64,000 nt of DNA from Onchocerca volvulus. Its lineage: Eukaryota; Nematoda; Chromadorea; Rhabditida; Onchocercidae. Positions 10,613 through 22,914 of the stretch are shown in pieces (position 1 is the stretch's first letter; every line of letters begins with the position of its first letter). The notes under the pieces are model-generated. The model made no database searches. It worked only from the letters and a program-made list of their open reading frames with translations, and was not told the origin of the DNA. The stretch lies in the NCBI GenBank assembly GCA_000499405.2, contig HG738140.1:5198701-5262700 (forward strand), read 5' to 3'. The position numbers were made by a program, and so were the translations under genes.

Positions 10613-12532
10613 CTAAATATAATGTTAATTTCAACGAAATATAATTTTATGCAAAATAGAAATCTTTCAAAAATCATCATTAGCTAATAGTATCAATTAA
10701 AAAATTCATTATTAGCCCACTAAATTTGAATATATTTTCATTATCTGCATCATATATTTTTCTCATTCATAATAACAAATTTAATCTAGAATTTTAGATA
10801 AGAATTCAAGAATAGAAATGATTAATGCATTAGAAAGATTTGTCTAAATGCGATAGTGTACAGAGTAAAAAATTAATTTGAAAATTTAAGTAATTTTTTA
10901 AAAATTAAATTAATTTTAGCAGAACGAATGATATTTTTACTAGCAAACTTTGACTATTCTGTGAATTTAATTAAAGTTAAAATTGCTTAAAGATGATGAT
11001 AATAGTGAGAATAATATCATCATTGATATGATCAACTTGAAACATTCAAAGTTTATACTTCATGAATGAAATTCATATCAGAAGAATATATTTTATCATT
11101 TTATCATTGTTATTATCTTGTTATCAATTCAATTTCATTTGATTACTGTTATAACAAGAAATATTTTTGTTGAAATTAATTTAATTTTCACATATCAAAA
11201 TTAACAAAGCATTTCAGAATGATTTCAATGTTGAAATAATAATTTCATCAATTAAATAATTATTTTAAAAAAGCTGAATCATCAATATTTACTATTTGGC
11301 TGGAAATTTGTCACGCGAATTCCTTTTTCTTTTCTCTACTTTAGAGAATAATAAAATGCAAATCATTGATTCTTCCACGACTTTGTTTTCCAAAATAAAA
11401 AAGATTTAATTATCCGCATGATTAGTCGCAAATTTTCATCCATAATCAACATAAAATATTTGAAATTTAAAATAATTGCTCAATTTTATTTCCATTTCTG
11501 GAAATACATTCATATCATTTAATTGTGATTAGTTTTTGATTTGTATCCAACTTGATAACTTCTACAACTTCAACTTTTCTTCTTACATCCAATAACAATG
11601 AATTTAATCGTTTATAAATGATTGAATAAGATATAAAAATAATAAACAAATATAATAAAAAGCAAATAAATAATACACAAATTTGTTTTAAAAAATAAAT
11701 TGCTTATGAATATTTTCACATTTATACTAAAATTTAATAAGAAAATGCAAATTATTTTAATTCAGAAAAATTTACTCATCGACTTGAGATTTCAGCAATT
11801 TGTTTTTTTTTTTTTAAATTTAGCCTCAATTGCACAATGAATTATTTTTCATATGAGGAATGGTTTTCAAAATAGCAATAAATAAATGTCATATAAATGA
11901 TAAAAATGGCATTATTGATTGAAATTATTTTTCTTTTTTTTTTTTCTCGTTTTTCGTAGTATTTGTTGCATGCATTTGCCATTAATGCATAACAATTTCT
12001 TTTCAAAATGTAACAGATTAGTTAGAATAAAAATGAAATATGATTTTCGATTTAAGTAAATAATATTTTAGTTTAAATTTATCAAAAGTTTTAGCAACTT
12101 TTTAAAAAATTCTCAGGAGTATTCCCGCAGATAGAAACATGAAAGCATATATTAAAAAAATACTATGAATTAAAAAAAAAAAAACGATAAAACAAAAAAT
12201 AAACTATGTGTGAGAAAAAGATATATACATTTACAAGCCTTAAAGATACTTGTAGTATGCAATTAAAAAATTTTTAATATAGAATTATATAAATAAAAAA
12301 AAATCATTAAAAATTCGTGGTGGTGTTGGTGTGTTTTTTCAACAAAAACAAAAAAATCAACAAAAAAGAAATCAATAAACTGCACAAACTAGTATAAAAT
12401 TATTAAAAGGAAAATTTAAAGTTTTGAAATTCTTTGAAACATGGTGAAGCTCCTTTTAAAATATTTGTATTTTGGTTTTTTTTTGATGTTACTTTCTTGA
12501 TTTTTCGTTTTATGTTTATCTTTTTTATTTGG

Positions 12533-12568
<36 letters not shown>

Positions 12569-15500
12569 AAACACGCGATTAATTTACAATTCGTTATTTT
12601 CCAGCATGTACTTAAAAAATGATAGACTTAAGAATTTTCTTCACTAAAACTGATAAATCTTCGAAAAATTTTAAATTTATCTAAATATTATTTTAACGAC
12701 TGCTAACACAATTGATCATGAAATAGAAGTTTAAAATTTCAGAAATTTTTTGAAATCTTATGTTTTAAGTTAAAAAAAAAGGAAATCGAAATATTTAACT
12801 CATATTTACTTGATAAAAAATTTTCCCACTCATTTTATTGATAATCCTCTTACCTTAAAGTCTCAAATTCTAAATTTAAATAAGTTGAACTTTTAAATTT
12901 TCTAAAATATTTTAAAGTCTTGTAATATTTTTCTAACTTTTTTCATTTTCAAACTTCTTGTGTTACGTTCTTGATTATTCGATTCATTTTTCAAACTTCC
13001 TATGTTCATGTTTTTTCGATTTATTTTCATTTTTTTATTTTACTTTTTTTTTTGTTGTTGTTTTTCCCTTGAAAATATTTTAGTTTTGAATAATATGGGG
13101 AAGAAAATTTCAAAATAAGGATAAAAATTTGATGCAAAATTGCGAAAGACAACAAAACAAAGATAAATTTGATAAATGATTGTATGAATATTTTGATGGC
13201 TTATATAGAGATGGATGAAACGGTGAGGGAAAATTGAAGATTTTAGAAATTCCTGAGGGACAAAAGTTTTGCAAAGTTTCGAATTTTGCCTATGTCATTC
13301 TTGGCTTGTTGGAGTCTAATTTTCACGAAACTTTTTCCCTTCTTCCAGCCTTCTAGAAATGCCTTATCTTAAGACAACATCTTTGAATTGTTAAAAGTAC
13401 ATATAAAATCCAACCAAATATTTCCCGAATAATAGGCCGAAAAATATTTTTCAGCTTTTGCATCATCTTAATCTTTCAAATCTTTTGAGAGCACATTCAT
13501 TCATTCAAACTTTTCATTCATTTCTAAAAATTTTTTCAAAGATACTTCACGAACTTTTTGCTCCTTTTTTTTTTTCGTTTCAAGTTTGAAAGGATTGTTA
13601 ATGACGAATTATATTAGAATAAAAAAATTTGCGCTTTTTTTAAAATTTTTTAAAATTTTATAAATATTTTATTCGAAATTTAAAAGAAAAAAAAGAATAA
13701 TTCACTATAATCGATTTTTTTATTAAGGTCATCATCAAAATTTTGTGACATCATTTCATATTCATCATTTTTATTACTTTTTTTCCATCATTAACAATTT
13801 CATCAATTTTCATATTTTTGAAAAAAAAAAATGGAACTATGTAGAAATTTCTTTTATTTCAAAAATTCCATCAAAAATTTGAAGTTTTCTTGAAAATTTT
13901 GAAATTTCCAAAGTAGATTTTTTTTGGAAAAAAAAAAGAAATTTAAACTCTAAACTTCAAATTAGCTCTGTGCTTCATGAATATGCTAATTTTAATTTCA
14001 TCAAATTTGTGATCAAATAAAAAATGTTTAAAAAAAATTAACTGATGATTTTTTTTTTAATGATTTATTCAACGCTCCTCATTTGGCTTAAATAATAATG
14101 TTACATAGTTATATATCTTATAATAATATTCAATGATAAAAAAAATATGAATTTAATTACTTATCACTCCATTTAAAGATAAAATTTATATGAATAATAA
14201 ATATTTATTGAAAAGATAAGTTTTTTAATTTAAAAGATAGGGTTTTTATGTTTAATTGATAACAGTATGCAGGCTTGAAAAGCTGACCAAATTGAACCCG
14301 AATAAGTGATCAAATTAATTAACAGATTCTGGTCTAAAGCCAAGTATGAAGAAATATGGTCAATTTGTGCAGCCAAATTTTATTTAATATGAATTATTAA
14401 TATTACATATTAAATAAAATTGTAAATGTATACTTCATCTCAAAAATATTATTTCTGAATTCAAATTTCTTTCAATCAAAATTATAATTAAATATCAGTT
14501 TTAAATTTTTTACATTCCCTCAACGAAATAAATTCAAAAATTGTCATTTTACTGATTGTTATGAAATCATTGTTGCTCAAATTATAGAAAAAAAAAAAAT
14601 TCATTTAATTTCGCAATTTTCCATCAGAAAAAAGACTAACGATTACCCGGAAAGAATGAAAGAAAATAAAATTATGAGAAATTGAATTCAAACTACGAAG
14701 AAGATGAAGTTGAGGAAGATGATTGTACAAGAAATTCCAAAAATTTAAAATTAAACTATGTTAGAATACAAATAAAAATGATGTTCCATTCATTTTTCGT
14801 AATCATACATTGTTTGAATTTATTTATTTTTCTTTTAATGATCAAATATTTCTGTCATTAAATAGATACACAAAAACAAAATCAAAAATAATTAACTTTT
14901 ATTTCGTTTCATTATTATGATTAAAATTTTTATCGTTAAAATGTAAAAAATGATGCAAATCGCAACGCTAAATTAAATTTTGTCGCACATTTAAATATTT
15001 CATTATGCATTAATTCGTCGTATTTTGTGTCCTCGCAAGAAATAATTTTGCTTTTTGAATTTCTAAGATCTTCCACAAAAAGTTTTGAATTATTTAATAA
15101 AAATGAGTATGAATTATTATTTTGATATGATTAGCAATTCGGATTTTTTTATGTCAGAAAATTAATTCATATAATTGAAAACAAACTTTTCAAATGAGTA
15201 ATTCGAGAATATTTTAAAGATTATTTTTTCTCTTTATGATGAATCATAATTAACCAAATAATATGATAATACTCAATTAAAAAATTGATATTTTTATAGA
15301 ATTTTAAGAAATTCATCAAAAATTCTGTCAAAAATGTCATTACTTGCGAATTTCTGCCCCTCTTAATTTTTTTTTTTTTAAATGCTATTTTAAAAAACAC
15401 AGATTAATTAATTCTTTTATACAAATATTTAATTTAAGTATTTTTTTTCAAAATTTTTACGAATGAAAACGCAAAATTTTATATGATTTCTTCGAACTTC

Positions 15501-16057
15501 AATTGTATTTGCTATAAAAAATTTGAATATTGCTATAAAAATTAAATTGATTATTTCCGTAAAAGAAGTATAATTCATTTTCTAATTTTTAAGCCTTCAA
15601 AATTTGGACTCCACTATAAAAGTAATAAATTTTTGATGATAGCTTATGATTTATTTATAATCGTTGTGTTTTAGTAAAATTAAATTTATAGTCAAATTCT
15701 CTAATTCATAATTCATAAGCAAATCCTTCTAGTAAAACCCAAAAATTCTATTAAATTTCAAATTCTAATCGCAATATTTCCTTATTTCTTTAATTTTATC
15801 GATTTGAACTTTCTTTCTGCTTGCTTATTACTATCATTTTGTTCAAATTGTGGAAAAAAATCTAAAATAAATTAATTAAGAAAAATATTGCACTAATTAA
15901 ATTAATTAAATTACAAAACTTTTTTATAATTCCAAAATTTTGCAACATTAATTATATCTATATCGATTATCAGGAAAACAAATATCAATTATCATTTTCT
16001 TTGTAAATTTCAAAATTTGCGGTAAAAAATGAATTGCTTCATTGCAGATTATTAATA

Positions 16058-16091
16058 TGCATGCATTGCATGCATGCATGCAATGCATGCA
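16058..16091. repeat. Perfect 34-bp palindrome
   Basis: Built from TGCATGCA and TGCATTGCATGCA blocks; reading the other strand gives the identical 34 bases. The core is a (TGCA)n run, flanked by mirrored ATTGCA/TGCAAT. Confidence 0.95.
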
Positions 16092-16580
16092 AAAAATTTA
16101 CTGCAATTTTAAAGCACTTTCAAATGCTTTTATTCATCAGATGATCGATTATTGTGATGGAAAAAGCAAGAAGCAACCCTTTTTTTTTTTTTTTTTTTGG
16201 CTTTTTCATCTTGCACATCCTAACAACATGCAATAATTATCAAATTCGATCTCGTTTTATTTTTGAATGACAAGAAAAAGGAAAAAAAAAAAGAAAGAAG
16301 CAAAAAAGAAAAGGCTAAATTGAGAAAAATTGAGAATCTCTTCTAACTTTTTCACTCTCGTTTTTTTCCTTTTTTTTTTTTTCATCACAATTCATCTTTA
16401 GATTGATCTTTTGCCTCATTCTTGCAATTTCTTCTTTTTCACAATTTTGATAAAATCTTATCGAAAAATTAGCAATTTTCAGAATGAATGGAAGCTCTTT
16501 TCATCTATCTTTTCATTCAAAATATTTCGTAATGAGCAATTTCATTTTTTTAATTGGAAAATTGGAGAATGAATCATTTG

Positions 16581-16738
16581 GGAATTAAAATCTTTCGCTT
16601 TTTATTGGTTAATTAGGAATTCTGAATCTTTCGCTTTTATTGCTTAATTAGGAATCAGAATTTTTCGATTTTATTACTCAATTAAAGATCAGAACTTTCC
16701 GCTTCTACTGCTTAATTAAAGAATTTTCGCTTCTGTTA
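16581..16738 (+). repeat. ~35-bp minisatellite, about 4.5 copies
   Basis: Units begin at 16581, 16616, 16651, 16685 and 16719, each of the form GGAAT...CTTTCGCTT.TATTGCTTAATTA with drift. Non-coding. Confidence 0.85.
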
Positions 16739-17459
16739 AGGATTTTAATGAATTAAAACTTATAATATTTTTGAATTTTTTAGACTTAAAATATGTAACA
16801 AATAAAAATTCGAAATAATATCTTGTAAAGCCTATTTAGCAATTCCAATTTTATGTCATATTTATATATTATATATATATATATGTATATATTTCTCTTA
16901 TCATAATCAACCCTAAGATTTTTGTTTTGTTAAAAGTATGGTCAAAGGGTAAATTGTATGGTTAAGTAGTGAAGATAAGTTCAATAATTTTGTACGATTG
17001 AAAGGGTGAAAACAGAAATGATTATTATTTCATGTGCAGAATTATCGAAGAATTTATTGATAACGATATGTAAGACAAATAATTTGCAGAGTGTTTCGAT
17101 TCTAAAATTAAAAAACTACAAATTTTTATAGCTAAAAATAGAAACTAAAAAATTATTAGAAAATTTTTGAAAAATAGAAGAAAAAAGTAATTGATATATC
17201 ACTTGAAATTTTGCCATTATTCACTTTCAAACATTATAAGCATGCAATTTTTATTGAAAAATTCATTTCCATAATTAATTCTTGTTTATTTTCAAATACT
17301 TGCATAATTTTTTTTTTTTTTTTAATAATAATTCAAATTTCTCAACTGTTTTGAGAAATGTTTCATTAATTTCATGGAAATTTCTATCATTAATTTAAAA
17401 ATTTCAATTTGCAGTTATGAATAAATTCATTTTTGTACTGCTATTATTATCAAATAATA

Positions 17460-18142
17460 ATGACATACGGAGCTGACAACGAAAATTCTGTGGTTAGAAT
17501 TTTTTTTTTTAAATTTATTGGTACCTGAAATTTTGCTATTTAACAAAATAATTGACCTAAATCATTTCTGACAGGTTTGGAGGGATGCTGAAATTGAGAG
17601 TACGAAATGCGGTGATTAAGATTTCAGCTATAGTTTTCAAAAATTCGAATAACGCTAAAAAATGCATCATTAATTAAATTTTACTTATTCATATTTTTGA
17701 TTTCAAAATTAATCAATTTTCGTTATCGATCAATAAATTATTGTTAGTTTCAATAAAGTTCAATTTTTCTTTTTTTTTTCGTTTTTTTTTAGCAAAAACC
17801 ACGACCTCAAACGTTGTGGAAAACATTTCGACATAAATTTCATTGGAAATGTTTACTAACAACATTATTGATACATTTATGTATTAGTTATGGCATTTGG
17901 TGTCATTCAAATCGTTATGTAAATGTTGCTCAAATTACTTCAAAGCAAGTTTTTTTTTTTTTTCGAAATTCAATTTTACCCGAAATTACGTGAAAAATTC
18001 AATATTACCTGATATTACGTGGAAAATTCAATATTACCTGATATTACGTAATAAATTCAATTTTACCTGATATCACGCAGCACCAATAGTTGTAATATTA
18101 ATAATTAATTTTAAAAGACATTATTTATAAATATGTCTAAAT

Positions 18143-18228
<86 letters not shown>

Positions 18229-21200
18229 TAATTGAATCATTCATTTGATGCATCTTTCGAAAATTTTCTTTTTTTACAAAAGAAAAGTTTTGTGAAAAAA
18301 AAAAGCGTAATTATATTAGGCTCATTGAATCAAACTTCTTTTTTGCTGATTAAAACAAGAAATTTAAATTATTCGTAATCTTTATCATTACTTCGATTAC
18401 TAGCAAAGAAGTTATTTGATATAAACTAAGCAATAATTCAAAGAATTGATTATTCGGATGAATGAATTTAGTTTATAATTTGAAATTTTACAGGAATTCA
18501 TATGGACCATGTTCTCAGGGATATAATTTCATACCAATAGCATTTGGTATTATGTTATACATTGTTTATATTATGGAATGTTGGCATAATCGTGCTAAAA
18601 TTAGCAAAATTAAAAAAGTAATTTATCAAATTGTTTCTTCGTTTTGTGCTCATAATTTAGGATAAAATTTAAATTGATTGAAAAATTGTCAAGTGAAAAT
18701 AATTATTAAAAATTGAATTCGATTATTGAAATTTAATTCGAATAATTCGATAATTAACTGGTAATTTGTGTATTTCTTTAAAACCTAAAAAAAAATTCCA
18801 ATTTAAATTCAAATCACAAGTAATGATAAGTGGTATCTGTTGGTATATCTAAAAATTCGCTTAACTAATTTTTCAAATAATCAATTTAATCATTTCATTA
18901 ATTGATAATTTGTGTGTTTCTTAAAATTTAAAAAAGAAAATTCGAATCTAAATTTAAATTATAATTGATAGAAATAGTATCCGTATGAAAGTCTATCTAC
19001 CTGAAAGGAATGATTAAATTTAGGTTAATCATATTGAAGCAATGGAATATATTGATAAAATGCGAAATGCTCCACCAATTGTTTGGTGGCGAAGTATTTG
19101 TTATCATTATGTAAGACGAGCACGACAAGTTACCAGGTTTAGCTTAATGATTTAAAAAAAAAAGATCGAAATTTAAATTATGAAAAAAAGAAAATGGGAA
19201 ATTGATTTAATTAAGATTTATTGTTTTGAGGATTTGATTTAATTAGGATCGTGATTTAATTGAAAATGAGCAGTTAATTTGATTAAGATTTCATAGAATT
19301 TAACCAGTAATCAGAATTTGCTAATTTAATCTTTATGAGCTTAATGATTCAAAAATAACGAACAATTTAAATTATGAAAAAAATTTTTTTTCGAAATTTA
19401 AATTAAAAAAAAAAATGGGAATTTCATTTAATTAAGATTTATTGTTTTGATGATTTGATTTAACTAACATCTTTATTTAATTAAAAATGAGCATTTGATT
19501 TGACTAAGATTTCATCGAGTTTGACAATGGATAGAATGCGCTAATTTAATCTTTTAATTCTTTTTTTTATTTTTAGTTTTTAAATTTCGTCTTATAAGAC
19601 TAATAATAAAAGTTACAAAATAAATGGTATAAAATTAAATAATTACATTTATATTAACAACAGTATTTTTTTTTATATGTAAAAAACACTATGTTTATGT
19701 TTTTTCGATGCCTTTTTTTCGTAGTTTTCGATGTAACGTAAATTTTGAAAAATTTAAATTTAAAAATTTTGGGAAAAAATTTGAAATTATGGAATAAATT
19801 TTTAAGCCAATAAAATTAAAGGTATAGAAATGGTGATGCTATCTCAGCATTGCAAACTTTTTATGAGCGGGTCAATTCATATGTTGCTGGAAGTGTTTTC
19901 ATTTACGATGCATGTGGTGTTAAGGTAATTTTTTAAGTAAAAATTTCAATTTTTCACTTCAATCCAAAGAGAAATTCCTTGAATAATAGTTTTTGAGTAA
20001 AAATTTGAATTTCTTATTTTAATCCAAAGAGAAATGCGTAAATATGATATGAACCGAAAATGATAATACCGAGGAATATTCATTCATAAATAACTTATTC
20101 CTATGAAGAAGTCAGGAAAGCGGTTTAATAGCTTGAAAACTTCTGCATTTAAATGTGATCAGGCGGAATTTTAAAGTTGAAGAAAATAAGATTCAGAAGG
20201 AAATGAACTTTAACTGATATGATAAACAATCAGATGAAGTATGTTTGTACTTGAAGTTGTTTAATTGCTTCATGATAATATTCAAAAAATCAATAATGTT
20301 AAATTATTGCAATTTTTCAAAAAACTTTGCTTGAAATTATTTAGAAATTTTAAAATGCACTCATCAAAAGATTAAATTCGCTGAAAATCTTTTTAAAATT
20401 GTTCAAAGTAAACATGTGTGTGTGTTTTTATCATATCATGCATTCTCATTAATGATATGATAATAATATTTCTTCAGGATATATCAAAATCATTGATTGA
20501 TCTGGAACGTTATCCAATAACAAAAATCGATATCACGAAAGGATTCATTTTTGCATGTATGCAAGCAGCGAATGAATTCGAAGATCAACGTTCACGTTTT
20601 TTCATCGAAAATGAAATTCGTGATGATTATATGGAAGTAATTGAAAAATTTTTAAAATCAATAAAAATGACATGATAGCTTGGAGTTTTTCACGCAAGTT
20701 AAGCAAAAGATTAGAGATTATTTATAAAAACAACTAATAAAAGATATTTTTTCTTTTTTTTTCATGGTACCTGGGATGATTTTTTTTTAGGGTACTTGAA
20801 ATTTTTTTTTAATGGTACTTAAAATGAATTTTAGATACATGAAGGCCTTGATTTTGCTGGTACACAATTCATCGAATCATTAATTGTATATTCAACACAA
20901 TCTAACAAGCGTCCTTGGTATTTAACCTCAACCGCATTTTGGATTTCGAGCATAATTTTGCTAAGTTGGCCATTAAGAATTATTTGTGACCTACGTACTG
21001 CCCATGTTAATTATCAAATTTCGAAATTATTCGGTACGAATTATTTAAGGTAAATTAGTTTAAAAATTTGAAAAACTGACAATTTACTTTTAAATTTTTA
21101 CATTTTATATTTGATCACATTCATTGTTTTTTCTTCTTACATCAAAAATCAATAATTGTAAAAAAAAAAATTTTGTTTAAAATTTTAATTTTAGTCCATC

Positions 21201-22914
21201 AAGTGTTAATTACACGGGTATGTTAATTCACGGATCTGCTAGCAATCGTGAATTTGATTCGATGGAGCAAAATGAGAATTATCTTGTGGTACCAAGTTAT
21301 AGTGAAGCTATGCTTATGGAACCATCTAATCAGGTAAGGTCAAAGTTTAAATTCTTAAAAAAATTTTTATCGAAATGAGCTTAAATGTGAAAAGAAAGTA
21401 AAAAAAAATTTTTAAATTAAAATCTGTAAGTTATTTGCATCTTTTTCAAAGTCTATCTTTTATTTGCGAAAAATCCACATGATTTTAGATTTAAACTTTT
21501 ATTTTCATTTTTTTATTTTTCGAAATAATGCATAAATGATGAATTAGAATAATAGCTTCCTTAGAAATCAGTTTCAGAAGGTACACAATTTAAGTTTGCT
21601 CCTCAAGTTTTCGAATATTTTAAATTCCAATATGATAAAGTTATTTTTAATTAATAAAATCAAGGAATATGACTATAAAATATCAAAAAAAAAAGACACA
21701 AATAAGTCCAACAAAGTTTAATTAGAACTAAATATTTTTTTTAAATTTCATTTTCGACATTAAAATGACGCTCAAATTAAGCGTCAATCTAAAAAAAAAC
21801 TAGATTCCTAATCAATATTTTATAGCATGTCCTTCCGAATGGTCATTTCCGGAATCGAAATCGTATTGGAACAACCGATAATGAGAGTGTAATGATTATG
21901 AATTATGGCGCTCTTCGAAATTCACCAAAACGTTTCTGGCGAAATGAGCCTAGACAGCCATCAATTCGACGTAATTTCAGAGAAGACATTCCCTTCCAAA
22001 ATCGTCGATCGATAAGTTTGATTTTCAATAAGTAAGTTCAATCATTTAGCACTTTTTTTATCGATTTGTTTTTTAAAAAATACGAATTCCTTTATGAGAT
22101 TGCGATTAAAGATGGAATCCGGAAAGTTGGAAAGTTAGACTAGATTGGAAAGATACTGGGCCTTTTTTAACGATTTAATATTGGAATTTAAATGAAATAA
22201 GCCAAGATATCAGGAACTTAAATTAGCTTTGAATCAAATAAATCAACCCAAAATTTTCATTCGTATTTCTGATATTTGGCCATATATCAGGAAAAAACAA
22301 ATCAATAAATTTGAATAAAAAAAAAAAAGAAAAATCAATAAATATATATATTTCTTAACGCAGTTTTGCAGAAATTTTCGAATTTTAGAGTAATTGGTCG
22401 ATCAGATCCATTGATCGTTACTACGCCATCATCAGCACTTCCACGAACACTTAATGGTTCACCGCGATCAGCAAGTATTGCAGGCTTATCAGCAGCATGG
22501 CGTTCACCTGGTTACAATACGATCAATGAAGAATCGATTGATGATCGATATCCTTTGATCGAACCGATGAGACCGATCGATGAAGCACCACCTCCATATG
22601 AGGTATTTACCGCGTTTTTTCTTTCTTTTTTTTCAATTTAGGAAGTAAGTAGGACGATTAATGGTACCTTTTTGTTACCTAAAGATACCAAATTGATAAC
22701 TGTGGTACCATTTCATTAAATGAATGAATAAATTTCATTATTATTTCAGTTAGCGCTAAAAATGTGCGCACCATTTTACAAAAGATTACGACGATCAGCG
22801 AATTCGTTAACATCTCGCTTAAATTCATTATCACAATCAGCTAGCAAAGAATTTTCCTACAGGCGACAAATTGGTCTCGAAGATCAAGGATCAAGTAGAG
22901 ATAGTGGCCATTGA
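17460..22914 (+). CDS. TMEM151: TMEM151-family membrane protein, about 11 exons
   Basis: Exons 17460-17492 (start, tentative), 17793-17944, 18494-18617, 19024-19136, 19822-19924, 20478-20636, 20835-21049, 21195-21333, 21826-22031, 22389-22602, 22750-22914; about 540 residues, phases consistent. Family hallmarks in order: FHWKCLLTTLLIHLC with membrane segment 1, CSQGYNFIPIAFGIMLYIVY with segment 2 and ECWH, PPIVWWRSICYHYVRRARQ, RYRNGDAISALQTFYERVN, RFFIENEIRDDYME, then RPWYLTSTAFWISSIILLSW (further hydrophobic segment). The tail is Ser/Arg-rich with a PPPYE motif that could bind WW domains. The biochemical role of TMEM151 proteins is not established. The second intron must use a GC donor (AA|GCAAGT at 17945). 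A uORF-like ATG at 17417 precedes the chosen start, so exon 1 is uncertain. Intron 4 has an unusual acceptor, ATTAAAG. Confidence 0.9.
17966..18080 (+). repeat. 29-bp minisatellite, four copies
   Basis: Units start at about 17966, 17995, 18024 and 18053 with the pattern AAATTCAATWTTACCTGATA followed by TTACGT. Located inside TMEM151 intron 2. Confidence 0.85.
18144..18227 (+). repeat. Poly(T) tract
   Basis: 44 T, then AA, then 38 T. Intronic. Length is likely unstable or poorly sequenced. Confidence 0.9.
18700..18990 (+). repeat. Diverged ~145-bp duplication in TMEM151 intron 3
   Basis: The sequence AAYTGRTAATTTGTGTRTTTCT followed by an A-rich run and AATTTAAATT occurs near 18757 and again near 18901, with similar flanks. 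Non-coding. Confidence 0.6.
19141..19560 (+). repeat. ~200-220-bp tandem duplication in TMEM151 intron 4
   Basis: AGCTTAATGATT recurs at 19141 and 19338. ATGGGAAWTT followed by TTAATTAAGATTTATTGTTT recurs near 19194 and 19415. Both halves end in CTAATTTAATCTTT. Two diverged copies fill most of the intron. Confidence 0.8.

Larger units (their letters stand above)
10613..17459. other. Long non-coding AT-rich region
   Basis: Almost 7 kb with no recognised exon. It contains poly(A)/poly(T) runs (30 A at about 12538-12567), a perfect 34-bp palindrome (16058-16091), a ~35-bp minisatellite (16581-16738) and an AT microsatellite near 16867. It should hold the 5' exons or promoter of the minus-strand TSP1 gene and the upstream region of TMEM151 (+). 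A less AT-rich patch at 13200-13380 shows no convincing frame. Confidence 0.5.
17945..18493 (+). other. GC-AG intron in TMEM151
   Basis: The exon ends ACTTCAAA and the intron starts GCAAGT, the textbook GC-donor consensus. The only GT in range (GTTTTT four bases on) gives the wrong phase for the next exon, whose frame is fixed by the family motif CSQGYNFIP. The intron also carries a 29-bp minisatellite (17966-18080) and an 84-bp poly(T) tract (18144-18227, broken by one AA). Confidence 0.85.

Noticed and set aside
12434..12622. 62-codon open frame with a poly-Lys run
   Set aside because: The frame is created by a 30-base poly(A) tract in non-coding DNA; no splice or family support.
13200..13380. 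Less AT-rich patch with TATATAGAG and ATGGATGAAACG|GTGAGG
   Set aside because: Could be a tiny first exon with a good donor, but no downstream plus-strand exon follows in phase.
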